Shown here: positions 44,333-53,078 of the stretch, in pieces
How the letters are laid out: each line of letters opens with the position of its first letter
Position numbering within the stretch: position 1 is the first letter of the stretch
Origin: Actinomycetospora callitridis
Lineage (GTDB): Bacteria > Actinomycetota > Actinomycetes > Mycobacteriales > Pseudonocardiaceae
Direction: 5' to 3'
Assembly (NCBI RefSeq): GCF_028737265.1
Contig: NZ_JAQZAK010000002.1
Coordinates: 372,001 to 436,000, forward strand
Length of the DNA: 64,000 nt
Notes under the pieces: model-generated
What the model saw: the letters and a program-made list of their open reading frames with translations, nothing else
Databases searched by the model: none
Told to the model about the DNA's origin: nothing
Translations under genes and position numbers: made by a program

Positions 44333-45547
44333 ATGACTGAGTTGATCGACCGGATGACCGAGACGGACGCGCGCCCGGAGCTCACGGAGTCGCAGCACCC
44401 GCTGGTGCCCGCTGCCGCCGAGCCGCACCCGGTCTTCGTCGACCTCACCGGACGTCGGCGACGGGGCATGCGTGCGATCGGCTTCCTCGCGGCCACCGCG
44501 TGCACCGCCTACGTCGCCGCAGTCGGGATGACCTTGTCGGCGGAGCGGACCGGCGTCGGCTCGGACACCGTCCTGGAGATGATCACGGACGCCCCGGGCG
44601 ACGTCTTCGAGCAGCTCCGCGACGGCGCCGCGTCGCTCCTCGACCTGTGGCCGGACGCGGTCCCGGCGTCCGGGCCCGTCCTGGTGGCGCTGCCGGCGAC
44701 GCCCGTGATCCCGGCGGCGATCCCGGGCGGGACGGCGGCCCTGGCGATCCCGCCGGCGGCGTCGGTCACCGCTCCCGCCGCGTCGCTCATCGCGCCCGTC
44801 CCCGGGACGCTCGCCCCGCCCGCGGCCGCGGCCGTCGCAGAGCCCGGGGCGTCGCCCGCCGCGCCGGTGACGCCCCCGGCGGCCGGCGAGGTCGTCCCCG
44901 CCCCGACCGCTCCGGCGACCGGGAGCCCCACCCAGCCCGACCCCGGCCCCGCGGCGCCCACCGACCCGGTGGGCGAGACCCCGGTGTCCCCGACCGACCC
45001 CGACCCGATCACCCCCGTGCCCACCGACACGACGCCGACCGACCCGGGCGGCATCACCGACCCGGGCGGCATCACCGACCCGGGCGGCATCACCGACCCG
45101 GGCGGCATCACCGACCCGGGCGGCATCACCGACCCGGGCGGCATCACCGACCCGGGCGGCATCATCGACCCGACACCCACCGACACGACGGACCCGGGTG
45201 GCACGCCCGACCCCGACCCGGGCCCCACGGACTCGGGCCCCACGGAGCCCAGCGACTCGGGGAGCACAGGCGGGTCCGGCAGTGGCGGCTCGGACGGCAG
45301 CTCGACCACCGAGCCGTCGAGCGGCGGCGGCTCCGAGACCGGCAGCGGCTCCGAGGACACCAGCGGCTCCGAGGACACCAGCGGCTCCGACAACGGCAGC
45401 GGCACGGCCGAGCCCGAGGCCTCGACCGGCGGGGACACCTCCGGATCGAACGACAGCGGGTCGGGTGACAGCGGGTCGGACGACAGCGGGTCGAGCTCCG
45501 AGGAGCAGCCCGAGGACACGGTGAGCACGGGCAGCGGTTCGTCGTGA
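44333..45547 (+). CDS. Repeat-rich membrane-anchored surface protein
   Basis: A 404-residue protein. The N-terminus has the motif HPVFVDLTGRRRRG followed by one helix (about 47-67), then an extended Pro/Ala/Thr stretch, seven TDPGGI repeats (from about residue 237) and a Ser/Gly/Asp/Glu-rich tail, all low complexity and probably outside the membrane. The PVFVD...GRRRRG-helix head recurs in the paralogue at 58663-59424; both are immediately upstream of a deacetylase-GT2 fusion. I suggest a partner or cell-wall-spanning channel/anchor for the polymer. GGAGGAACGACC precedes the ATG. The stop overlaps the next start. Confidence 0.75.
   Translation: MTELIDRMTETDARPELTESQHPLVPAAAEPHPVFVDLTGRRRRGMRAIGFLAATACTAYVAAVGMTLSAERTGVGSDTVLEMITDAPGDVFEQLRDGAASLLDLWPDAVPASGPVLVALPATPVIPAAIPGGTAALAIPPAASVTAPAASLIAPVPGTLAPPAAAAVAEPGASPAAPVTPPAAGEVVPAPTAPATGSPTQPDPGPAAPTDPVGETPVSPTDPDPITPVPTDTTPTDPGGITDPGGITDPGGITDPGGITDPGGITDPGGITDPGGIIDPTPTDTTDPGGTPDPDPGPTDSGPTEPSDSGSTGGSGSGGSDGSSTTEPSSGGGSETGSGSEDTSGSEDTSGSDNGSGTAEPEASTGGDTSGSNDSGSGDSGSDDSGSSSEEQPEDTVSTGSGSS
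45041..45166 (+). repeat. 18-nt tandem repeat, seven units
   Basis: Six identical 18-nt units and a seventh with one change, encoding DPGGIT (last unit DPGGII). Inside the surface-protein gene; in-frame expansion or contraction would lengthen or shorten the spacer. Confidence 0.95.
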
Positions 45548-47805
45548 CCCTCCGATTCCCGCGTCGTCCTCCGAGGCGGGGAGATCGGCGGCGCCTGCAC
45601 CTGCCGCTCCCCCGTCTCGGCCTCTTCCTGGCGGTCCCGGCCCTCATCACGTTCATCTGCCTGCTGATGGTCAACGGCATGGTGAACGGGCAGATCGAGA
45701 ACGACGCCCTCCCGCACGCGCACGAGGGTTCGAACACGTCGACACACGTCCCGGCGACGATCTCCGAGGGCGGGCCCGTGATGGACGCGTCCTCGCCCAC
45801 CCCGCACAGCGTCCACATCCCGGCGAACACCGTCGTGCTGACGTTCGACGACGGCCCCGATCCCCGGTGGACACCGGCCGTCCTCGAGGTCCTGCGTCGG
45901 CACAACGTCCCGGCCACCTTCTTCGTGGTCGGCTCGGAGGCGGCCCGCTACCCGTGGCTTCTGCAGGACATCCGGGCGGCCGGGTCGGAGGTCGGCCTGC
46001 ACACCTTCACCCATCCCGACCTGTCCACCTCGTCGCGGATGCGGGTCGACCGTGAGCTCACCGAGACGCAGCTCGTCGTCAACGGGGCGACCGGCGAGAC
46101 GAGCTACCTGATCCGGCCGCCGTTCTCCTCGACGGCCGGCGCGGTCGACGACCTCGACCTCGCCTCGTTCCAGCTCACCGAGTCGATGGGCTACATGACG
46201 GTGCTGTCCGACGTGGACAGCCGGGACTGGCAACGGCCGGGGGTCGACGCCATCGTCCGGAACAGCACACCGGCTCCGGGCGTCGGCGGCGTGGTGCTCC
46301 TGCACGACGCGGGCGGTGACCGCAGCCAGACGGTGGCCGCTCTGGACCGGCTCATCCCCACGCTGCAGCAGCAGGGATTCCGGTTCACGACGCCGACGGC
46401 CGCGCTCGGCCTCCCGCCCAACAACCAGCCCGCACCCCTCGCGGACCGGGTGCTGGGACAGATCGTCCTCGCGGCGGTGGGCGCCGCCGGCACCGTGGTC
46501 CAGGTGCTCACCTGGGCGCTGGTCGTCGTCGGGGTGCTGATCCTGCTCCGGCTCGCCCTGATGCTCGTCATCGCCGTCCGGCACAAGCGCCGGCGTCATC
46601 GGGGCGGCTTCTCGTGGGGCGCGACCGTCACCGAGCCGGCCTCGGTGATCGTGCCCGCCTACAACGAGAGCGCGAACATCGCGGCGACGGTGCGGTCGCT
46701 CGTGGCCTCGACGCACCCCGTCGAGGTGATCGTCGTCGACGACGGGTCGACGGACGGGACCGCGGCCATCGTCGAGGCGCTCGGGCTCCCCGGGGTCCGC
46801 GTGCTGCGCCAGACCAACGGCGGCAAGGCCTCCGCGCTCAACAACGGGATCGCGCACGCCCGCCACGAGATCGTGGTGATGATCGACGGGGACACGATCT
46901 TCGCCCCCGACACCATCGCCCGCCTCGTCGAGCCGTTCGCGGACCCGACGGTCGGGGCGGTGGCCGGCAACGCGAAGGTCGCCTCCCACCGCGGGCTCCT
47001 CGGGCGCTGGCAGCACATCGAGTACGTCATGGGGTTCAACGTCGACCGCCGTGTCTTCGACCTCGGGCACTGCATGCCGACGATCCCGGGCGCGGTCGGG
47101 GCGTTCCGGCGCGAGATCCTGCTCGACGTCGGCGGGGTCAGCGAGGACACGCTGGCCGAGGACACCGACCTGACGATGGCGATCTGCCGTCGTGGATGGT
47201 GGGTCGTCTACCAGGAGCACGCCCGGGCCTGGACCGAGGCGCCGGCGAGCCTGGGCCAGCTGTGGCGCCAGCGCTACCGCTGGAGCTACGGGACGATGCA
47301 GTCGATGTGGAAGCACCGCCACGCGGTGGTCGAGGGGGGCGCCGCCGGCCGGTTCGGGCGGCGCGGGCTGGCCCACCTCGCGATCTTCCAGGTGATGCTC
47401 CCGCTGCTCTCGCCGCTGATCGACGTCTTCCTGATCTACGGACTGGTCTTCCTCGACCCGTGGACCACGCTCGCGCTCTGGGGCGCGGTGCTCGCCGTCC
47501 AGTTCGTCGCGGCGTTCATCGCCTTCCGTCTCGAGCGCGAGCCGATCGGGGTGCTGTGGGCGCTGCCGCTGCAGCAGATCGTCTACCGGCAGGTCATGTA
47601 CGCGGTCCTCATCCGGTCGACGATCACCGCGCTCGCGGGCATCCGGCTGGGCTGGCAGAAGCTGCGCAGGCTCGGCGGGCTCGACACCCTCCTGGCGCGC
47701 AACGCCGCGGAGACCGAGCCGGTGGAGCAGGCGCCGGCCGCCCCCGGATCGGTCGTCGAGGACCCGCAGCCGTTGACCGACGGGGCGGTCCTGCAGCGAC
47801 GATGA
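45544..47805 (+). CDS. Bifunctional polysaccharide deacetylase / processive GT2 synthase
   Basis: A 753-residue fusion. An N-terminal anchor helix (about 24-46) is followed by a NodB deacetylase domain outside the membrane: TFDDGPD (D102, D103), HTFTHPDL (H153, H157), RPPFSS, DWQRPGVDAI and LLHDAGGDR. Two helices lead to a cytoplasmic GT2 domain with VVDDGSTDGT (about 396), MIDGDT (about 445), AEDTDLT (about 538) and QRYRW (about 575), the signature of processive synthases (chitin, hyaluronan, cellulose, PNAG). C-terminal helices form the export channel. Predicted to polymerise UDP-GlcNAc and deacetylate the chain. The architecture recalls Streptomyces MatB. GTG overlaps the previous stop; the chitosanase gene follows after 4 nt. 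Confidence 0.88.
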   Translation: MTLRFPRRPPRRGDRRRLHLPLPRLGLFLAVPALITFICLLMVNGMVNGQIENDALPHAHEGSNTSTHVPATISEGGPVMDASSPTPHSVHIPANTVVLTFDDGPDPRWTPAVLEVLRRHNVPATFFVVGSEAARYPWLLQDIRAAGSEVGLHTFTHPDLSTSSRMRVDRELTETQLVVNGATGETSYLIRPPFSSTAGAVDDLDLASFQLTESMGYMTVLSDVDSRDWQRPGVDAIVRNSTPAPGVGGVVLLHDAGGDRSQTVAALDRLIPTLQQQGFRFTTPTAALGLPPNNQPAPLADRVLGQIVLAAVGAAGTVVQVLTWALVVVGVLILLRLALMLVIAVRHKRRRHRGGFSWGATVTEPASVIVPAYNESANIAATVRSLVASTHPVEVIVVDDGSTDGTAAIVEALGLPGVRVLRQTNGGKASALNNGIAHARHEIVVMIDGDTIFAPDTIARLVEPFADPTVGAVAGNAKVASHRGLLGRWQHIEYVMGFNVDRRVFDLGHCMPTIPGAVGAFRREILLDVGGVSEDTLAEDTDLTMAICRRGWWVVYQEHARAWTEAPASLGQLWRQRYRWSYGTMQSMWKHRHAVVEGGAAGRFGRRGLAHLAIFQVMLPLLSPLIDVFLIYGLVFLDPWTTLALWGAVLAVQFVAAFIAFRLEREPIGVLWALPLQQIVYRQVMYAVLIRSTITALAGIRLGWQKLRRLGGLDTLLARNAAETEPVEQAPAAPGSVVEDPQPLTDGAVLQRR

Positions 47806-47809
47806 ACCG

Positions 47810-48685
47810 ATGAACCGGCGGAGCTTCCTGGTCCTCAGCGGACTGGTGGGCGGCGGACTGGTCGGCGGCGCGGTCCTCGCGGGGTGCCAGCAGCCCGGGG
47901 CGGCGGGGGGTGCACCGGCGGACGTCCCCGGCGTCACCGACCTCGCCGACCCGGGCCGCCTGCGCACCGCGGAGGCCGTCATCAGCTCCTTCGAGAACTC
48001 CTCCACGGAGCTGCCCTACGCGTCGGCCCAGGACATCGGCGACGGGCGGGGCATCACGGCGGGACGGGCGGGCTTCACCAGCGGCACCCACGACCTGCTG
48101 CTGGTCGTGCGCCGGTACGAGGAGTCGGCGGGCGGGGAACGCACCCCGCTGACCGGGTACCTGCCGGCCCTGACCGCCATCGACGCCGCCGTCACCGCCG
48201 GAGGCGACGGGGGCGACACGACGGGGCTCGAGGGGTTCCCCGACGCGTGGCGGCAGGCGTCGCAGACCGACCCGCGGCTCAACCGGGCCCAGGACGACGT
48301 CTACCGGCGGCTGTACTTCGACCCGGCCATGGCGCAGGCACGCAGGATCGGCATGACCTCCGCCCTGGGGCAGCTGGTCCTCCTGGACTCGGCGGTCCAG
48401 CACGGCACCGGGACCGACCCGGACGGCCTGGCCACGATGATCGACGAGACCACCGAGGCACACGGCGGCGCGGAGCAGCCGGACCGGTCCGGGTGGCTGG
48501 AGGAGTTCCTGGAGGTGCGCCGCGCGCACCTGCTCGATCCGGCCGACGCGGAGACCGCCGAGGTCTGGCGGAGTTCGGTCCCGCGGGTGGACACCCTCGA
48601 GACGCTGCTCGACGAGGAGCGGTTCGACCTGGCGACGCCCCTCGACTGGACGTTCGCCGGCCAGGCCTTCCACTTCGCCGGATAG
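47810..48685 (+). CDS. GH46 chitosanase, lipoprotein
   Basis: A 291-residue protein. MNRRSFLVLSGLVGGG...LAGC is a Tat-type lipoprotein signal (Cys26). The mature chain follows the GH46 plan known from Streptomyces N174 chitosanase: SSFENSS with the catalytic Glu62, DIGDGRGITAGRAGFTSGTHDLL with the catalytic Asp78, YLPALTAID, RAQDDVYRRLYFDPAMAQA, SALGQLVLLDSAVQHG, LEVRRAHLLDP and RVDTLETLL...PLDWTF. It cuts beta-1,4-glucosamine chains. The lipid anchor would keep it at the membrane, next to the synthase encoded 4 nt upstream. It ends the operon started by glmS. Confidence 0.88.
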   Translation: MNRRSFLVLSGLVGGGLVGGAVLAGCQQPGAAGGAPADVPGVTDLADPGRLRTAEAVISSFENSSTELPYASAQDIGDGRGITAGRAGFTSGTHDLLLVVRRYEESAGGERTPLTGYLPALTAIDAAVTAGGDGGDTTGLEGFPDAWRQASQTDPRLNRAQDDVYRRLYFDPAMAQARRIGMTSALGQLVLLDSAVQHGTGTDPDGLATMIDETTEAHGGAEQPDRSGWLEEFLEVRRAHLLDPADAETAEVWRSSVPRVDTLETLLDEERFDLATPLDWTFAGQAFHFAG

Positions 48686-48764
48686 TTGTTGCACCGAACG
48701 GCACTGCTGGATGGTCCGCCCTCGCGGGAGGATGGCTCCCCACGACGTTGGGGGGAGCGTGCGC

Positions 48765-51527
48765 GTGACCGACCGACCGTCACCCCAGGTCATCGGTCGC
48801 GCGCGCGAGCGGGCGCAGCTCGCCGCCGCGGCCGACCCGCGGCGCACCGACGGCACGGTCACGGTCCTCGCCGGCGAACCGGGCAGCGGGAAGTCCACCC
48901 TGCTCGACGAGGTCGTCGGGACGTCGTCGCGCCGGGTGCTGCGCACGGCGGGGGTCGAGAGCGAGGCGGTGCTCCCGTTCGTCGCGGTCGCCGACCTGCT
49001 GATGCCGCTCCTCAAGCACGTCGAGGGCCTCCCGGAGGTCCAGCGTGAGGCGCTCGAGATCGCCCTCGCGCTGCGCGCCGGCACCGTCGGCAGTCCGCTC
49101 GCCGTGTGCGCGGCCGCCCTGGGCACCTTCGCCTCGGCCGCCGACGCCGAGCCGCTGCTGCTCGTCGTCGACGACTTCCCGTGGATCGACGCGCCCTCCC
49201 AGCAGGTGCTGATGTTCGTGGCCCGGCGTCTCGGGCCGGAGCGGATCGCGCTGCTCCTGTCGGTGCGGTCCGAGGTGCCCGTCGACCCCGGGGTCTGGCG
49301 GCTGCCGACGATCGAGCTCGGCCCCCTCTCCGCCGAGGAGAGCCGCGCGCTGGTGGAGGCGCTGCCCGTGCGGGCGTCGCCCCGCGTGGTGGAGACGATC
49401 GTGGAGCGGTGCGCCGGCAATCCGCTCGCCGTCGTCGAGATCGCCCGCGCCGCCGGCCCCGACCTCCTGGTCCCCGACGACGCCGCGGCGCCCGCCCTGC
49501 CCCCCGGCTCGGCGCTCGAGCGCACGTGGTCGGCGGCGATCGACGCCCTGCCGGAGGCGAGCCGGACCGCGCTCGCGGTACTCGCGCACAGCCGGACCCC
49601 GTGCCGCGTGCAGCTCGAGCCGGTCTTCCGCGACCTGGGCATCGGGGGCGAGGACCTGGCGCCCGCCGAGCGCCGCCGGCTCGCCCTGCGCGACGGCGAG
49701 GAGGTGTGCCTGCGCCACGGCCTGCTCCGGCCCCTGATCGCCGCGCGGACGTCGCAGGCCCTGCGCCGCCGGGTGCTGGACGGTCTCGCCCGGCACGCCC
49801 CGCCGGACCTCGCCGTCTGGTATCTCGCCGAGGCGGGCGAGCCGCCGGACGACGAGCTCGCGGAGCGTCTCGTGGACGCCGCGCACACGGCCCGGCAGCG
49901 CGCCGGGCTGCTCGCCGCCGCCCGGACCTGGGCGCGCGCCGCGGACTTCACCGCCGACCCGGTGCTGCGCGCCGAGCGCCTGCTCGCCGCCGCCACCGAC
50001 GCGTCGATGTCGGGGGGCGGGGCGGAGGCGGTCCGCTGGTGCGAGCGGGCGCTGGCCGAGCGCGACGACGTCCTCTTCGCCGCCGACGTCGAGGTCGTCC
50101 GCACCCGGACCTTGAGCTGGCTGGACCCGGCGCGTGCGGTGGACCAGGCCCTCCGGACGGCGGACGCGGTCCTGCCCCACGACCCGCAGCGCGCCGCCCG
50201 GCTCTACGGCGAGACGGTGATGCCCCTGACGATGATGGCGCGCCTGCGCGAGACCGAGACCGTGGCCGATCAGGCGCGTGCCCTCGACGTCGGGGACATC
50301 GTGACCCTCGCCGACCTGTGCCACACCTACGTCCTGGTCGGGCGGCGGGACGAGGCGCACCCCCTGCTCGACGAGCTGCTCCGGCGCGTCGACGGGGCCG
50401 ACCTCCTGTGGGACGCCCCCGCCCTCGCCACCGGCGCGCAGTCCGCCGTGTACCTCGAACGGTTCGACGAGGGCCGGCGTCTCGTCGAGCCCGTGGCGAC
50501 GGCGGCCCGCCAGGCCGGGGCGCCGTTGGTCCTCTCGTACTCCCTCGCGGTGCGGGCCGAGGTCGACTGGTGGGCGGGTCGGTGGCCGAGCGCCTACGCG
50601 GACGTCTCGGAGTGCGTCGCGTGGGCCGACGAGCTGGGTCAGGCGGGCAGCAAGGCCTTCGGCCTGTCCCTCCAGGCGCGGATCGAGGCTGTCCGCGGCG
50701 ACACCGAGTCCTGCCGGGCGCACGCCGACGAGGCGATGCGGCTCGCGGTGCCGCTCGGTGTCGAGAGCCTCCTCGGCTACGCGACCGGAGCCCTGGGCGC
50801 CGGTGCCCTCGCCGCGGGCGACGTCGCCGCCGCGACGGCGCACCTCGAGCGGGCGCGCCGCCAGTTCGACGAGCACGGCGCACGGTGCCTCCCTGCGGTC
50901 CCCTTCGCCGGCGACCTCGTCGACGCGACGGCCCGCGCCGGCGACCGGACGAGGGCCGAGGCCGCGGTGGCGTGGGTCGCCGCGAACGCCGAGCGCACCG
51001 GGTCGGCGTACGCGGAGGCGATCGCGGCGCGCGGTCGCGGGCTGCTCGCCGACGACCCCGACGCCGCGGAGCGCTGGTTCGCCATGGCCCACCGGGCGCA
51101 CGAGCGGTTCTCGGCCCCGTACGAGAAGGCCCGGACGACCCTCGCGCACGCCGAGGTGCGCCGCCGGTGGCGACGTCCGGGCGCGGCGCGCCCGCTGCTG
51201 CTCGAGGCCGAGGCGGCGTTCGCCGGGCTGGGCGCGCACCCGTGGACGGAGCGGACCCGCCACGAGCTCGCGGCCACGGGGCACCGGACGTCCGTCGAGG
51301 CCGCCGACGACACGGTCTCCCTCGAGGTCCTGACCCCGCAGGAGTTCCAGATCGCCCGCGGCGTCGCCGAGGGGCTCAGCAACGTCGAGGTGTCCGCTGC
51401 CCTGTTCGTCTCCCGGAAGACGGTGGAGGCGCACCTGACCAGGGTCTATCGCAAGCTCGGCGTCCGCTCACGCACCGAGCTGGCGGCGGAGTTCACCCGT
51501 CGTCGCGACACCGAGGGACCTCCCTAG
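48765..51527 (+). CDS. Large ATP-binding LuxR-family regulator (LAL type)
   Basis: About 920 residues. GRARERAQL and the Walker A GEPGSGKST (residues 37-45) begin an AAA/STAND ATPase domain, with LLLVVDDFPWID as Walker B. A long Ala/Glu-rich TPR-like helical region follows, and the C-terminus is a LuxR helix-turn-helix: LTPQEFQIARGVAEGLSNVEVSAALFVSRKTVEAHLTRVYRKLGVRSRTEL. The GTG at 48765 is chosen because GGGGGGAG is 7 nt upstream. It lies 79 nt after the chitosanase gene on the same strand and is the likely local regulator of the glucosamine-polymer operon, perhaps sensing a sugar or nucleotide as MalT does. Confidence 0.85.
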   Translation: MTDRPSPQVIGRARERAQLAAAADPRRTDGTVTVLAGEPGSGKSTLLDEVVGTSSRRVLRTAGVESEAVLPFVAVADLLMPLLKHVEGLPEVQREALEIALALRAGTVGSPLAVCAAALGTFASAADAEPLLLVVDDFPWIDAPSQQVLMFVARRLGPERIALLLSVRSEVPVDPGVWRLPTIELGPLSAEESRALVEALPVRASPRVVETIVERCAGNPLAVVEIARAAGPDLLVPDDAAAPALPPGSALERTWSAAIDALPEASRTALAVLAHSRTPCRVQLEPVFRDLGIGGEDLAPAERRRLALRDGEEVCLRHGLLRPLIAARTSQALRRRVLDGLARHAPPDLAVWYLAEAGEPPDDELAERLVDAAHTARQRAGLLAAARTWARAADFTADPVLRAERLLAAATDASMSGGGAEAVRWCERALAERDDVLFAADVEVVRTRTLSWLDPARAVDQALRTADAVLPHDPQRAARLYGETVMPLTMMARLRETETVADQARALDVGDIVTLADLCHTYVLVGRRDEAHPLLDELLRRVDGADLLWDAPALATGAQSAVYLERFDEGRRLVEPVATAARQAGAPLVLSYSLAVRAEVDWWAGRWPSAYADVSECVAWADELGQAGSKAFGLSLQARIEAVRGDTESCRAHADEAMRLAVPLGVESLLGYATGALGAGALAAGDVAAATAHLERARRQFDEHGARCLPAVPFAGDLVDATARAGDRTRAEAAVAWVAANAERTGSAYAEAIAARGRGLLADDPDAAERWFAMAHRAHERFSAPYEKARTTLAHAEVRRRWRRPGAARPLLLEAEAAFAGLGAHPWTERTRHELAATGHRTSVEAADDTVSLEVLTPQEFQIARGVAEGLSNVEVSAALFVSRKTVEAHLTRVYRKLGVRSRTELAAEFTRRRDTEGPP

Positions 51528-51596
51528 TACCGCGCTCAACCATCACTCGACAGGATCAACTCCGAACACGGGGAGTACACGGAGGAGGGGGTGGTG

Positions 51597-52001
51597 ATGA
51601 ACGCGTCGACGAGCGAACGGCCGGCGTTCACGGGTTTCCACCACTACGCCCCCCTCGTCCGCGACCTCGACGCCAGCGCGGCGTGGTACGAGCGCGTGCT
51701 CGGGCTGACGCACGCCGGGACGCGGTGCCCGGAGGACGAGGAGATCGACGGCGTCCTTCTGTGCGATCCCGACTCCGGGGTCGCGATCCGGCTGCAGCGC
51801 GCCGGCCAGGGGCAGCCGCCGTCGCACACCGCCTTCTCGGTGGCGTCGCGGTCGCAGCTCGACGCCTGGGCGGGCTGGCTCGACGGGCTCGGGGTGATCC
51901 ACGGCGGCGTCGTCGACGTCGGTGATCCTGCGCCCTACGCCTACCTCGTGTTCCACGATCCGGACGACGTCCCGCTGGTGCTGGTGCACGTGGCGGGGTG
52001 A
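51597..52001 (+). CDS. VOC-family (glyoxalase/dioxygenase fold) protein
   Basis: A 134-residue protein of two beta-alpha-beta-beta-beta modules: FHHYAPLVRDLDASAAWYERVLGL with the first metal-ligand His, then SHTAFSVASRSQLDAW, and YLVFHDPDDVPLVLVHV at the end. Probably a metal-dependent lyase, resistance or dioxygenase-like protein; substrate unknown. ATG at 51597 is preferred to the GTGs at 51591 and 51594 because GGAGGAGGGG precedes it. Confidence 0.8.
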   Translation: MNASTSERPAFTGFHHYAPLVRDLDASAAWYERVLGLTHAGTRCPEDEEIDGVLLCDPDSGVAIRLQRAGQGQPPSHTAFSVASRSQLDAWAGWLDGLGVIHGGVVDVGDPAPYAYLVFHDPDDVPLVLVHVAG

Positions 52002-52169
52002 CGTCCAGCAGGGCCGCGGAGCGCGGTGTGCACGTCGTCGGGGGACGTGTGGGGGGCTCGACGTCGGGGGGCGTCGTGGCACCGGGCTCCGTGTTCCCGG
52101 CTCCGGCGGCGAGGGGGGCGCCGCCGGAGCCGGGCGCGGCACCGCGCGCGCCGACGGGTAGCCGCGGGC

Positions 52170-52778
52170 ATGACCGACTCGCTCACCCGGGACCTCGGCC
52201 CCGCGCTGCACCGCGTCGCCCGCGACGGCGTGGCCCACGAGTCCGACGTGATCCCCGAGGGGTTGCGCCGCGACGTCCTCGCCGAGCTCGACGCCGAGCA
52301 TTACGTCGCGCTGCCGTCGGTGGAAGGACCGCACCGCGTGCGCCAGCAGGGCGAGCACCTCGTCCTGACCGGCGACGAGATCACCGCCCGTCCCGCCGTG
52401 GACGCCCTGCGCCGAGCCGTCGTCGCGGCGACCGCTCCGCACGTGCCCGAGTGGCAGCCCGACGAGGTGACCATCCAGCGCTACGCGCCCGGGAGCTCGG
52501 GCATCTCGACGCACCTCGACGGGCGACGCCACCGCCACCTCGTCGCGATCCTCACGCTCGAGGGGTCGGCGACGCTGCGCCACTGCACCGACCGCGAGGG
52601 CACCACCGCGCAGGCGTTCGACGCGGACGCCGGCAGCCTCGTCCTGCTCCGCGGCCCCGGGCTGGCCGGGGTCGAGGACGGGCGGCCGCTGCACGCCGTC
52701 GACGGCCCACGCGAGCGGCGCCGGACGTCGCTGACGCTGCGCGCGACCGCGCCGCGGGACGTCACATCCCGAGGCTGA
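52170..52778 (+). CDS. 2OG-Fe(II) oxygenase-like protein
   Basis: About 202 residues. ISTHLDGRRH gives the HxD pair, PLHAVDGPRERRRTSLTLR the distal His and the Arg that would bind 2-oxoglutarate, and VTIQRYAPGSSG the typical strand before the HxD. This is the pattern of AlkB-like or related double-stranded beta-helix oxygenases. The ATG at 52170 begins protein-like sequence; the open frame upstream is Arg-rich noise. It overlaps the convergent small membrane-protein gene by 17 nt. Substrate unknown. Confidence 0.7.
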   Translation: MTDSLTRDLGPALHRVARDGVAHESDVIPEGLRRDVLAELDAEHYVALPSVEGPHRVRQQGEHLVLTGDEITARPAVDALRRAVVAATAPHVPEWQPDEVTIQRYAPGSSGISTHLDGRRHRHLVAILTLEGSATLRHCTDREGTTAQAFDADAGSLVLLRGPGLAGVEDGRPLHAVDGPRERRRTSLTLRATAPRDVTSRG

Positions 52779-52944
52779 GGTGCAGATCGACGCCCAGCAG
52801 CACCAGCGGCCACAGGAACAGTGCGAGGAGGAAGGACAGCAGCGACGACAGATCGGTGATTCCGTAGCCGTTCGACAGCGCGACCACCAGACCGATGATC
52901 AGATAGATGACGGTGCCCAACGAGACGCTTCGGTTCCGGCGCAT
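52762..52944 (-). CDS. Small two-helix membrane protein
   Basis: A 60-residue hydrophobic protein: GTVIYLIIGLVVALSNGY, then a short loop and LSSLLSFLLALFLWPLVLLGVDL. The WPLVLLGVDLH ending is common in short uncharacterised actinobacterial membrane proteins. AGGAGAGAGCG lies before the ATG. A damaged copy of the gene is found at 22150-22347. Confidence 0.7.
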   Translation of the reverse strand: MRRNRSVSLGTVIYLIIGLVVALSNGYGITDLSSLLSFLLALFLWPLVLLGVDLHLSLGM

Positions 52945-53065
52945 CGCTCTCTCCTGTCCTCGGTGTGGGGCACAGCCAACACCGGTAGCGCTCCGTGTCG
53001 ACGCAGGGTGTCCCCGTCTCCGAGCGTGTCGACCACCTGTGGGTGGTCCGCTCCCTCGGATGGCC

Positions 53066-53071
53066 TACCGT
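53066..53071 (+). promoter_or_regulatory. -10 element of the second chitosanase gene
   Basis: TACCGT ends 7 nt before the GTG start of the gene at 53079, and there is no Shine-Dalgarno; likely leaderless. No strong -35 was seen. Confidence 0.35.
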
Positions 53072-53078
53072 CGCGCCG

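Noticed and set aside
45544..47805. Direct naming of the synthase as MatB
   Set aside because: Domain order is similar, but no MatA-like partner is present and the GH46 context suggests a different linkage.
44509..48006. A 1165-codon antisense open frame across the polymer operon
   Set aside because: It has no domain pattern and is the mirror of GC-rich codons in the real genes on the plus strand, which have clear motifs, overlaps and ribosome sites.
48780..51434. An 884-codon antisense frame over the LuxR-family regulator
   Set aside because: Arg/Gly/Glu-rich shadow translation; the plus strand has Walker and LuxR motifs.
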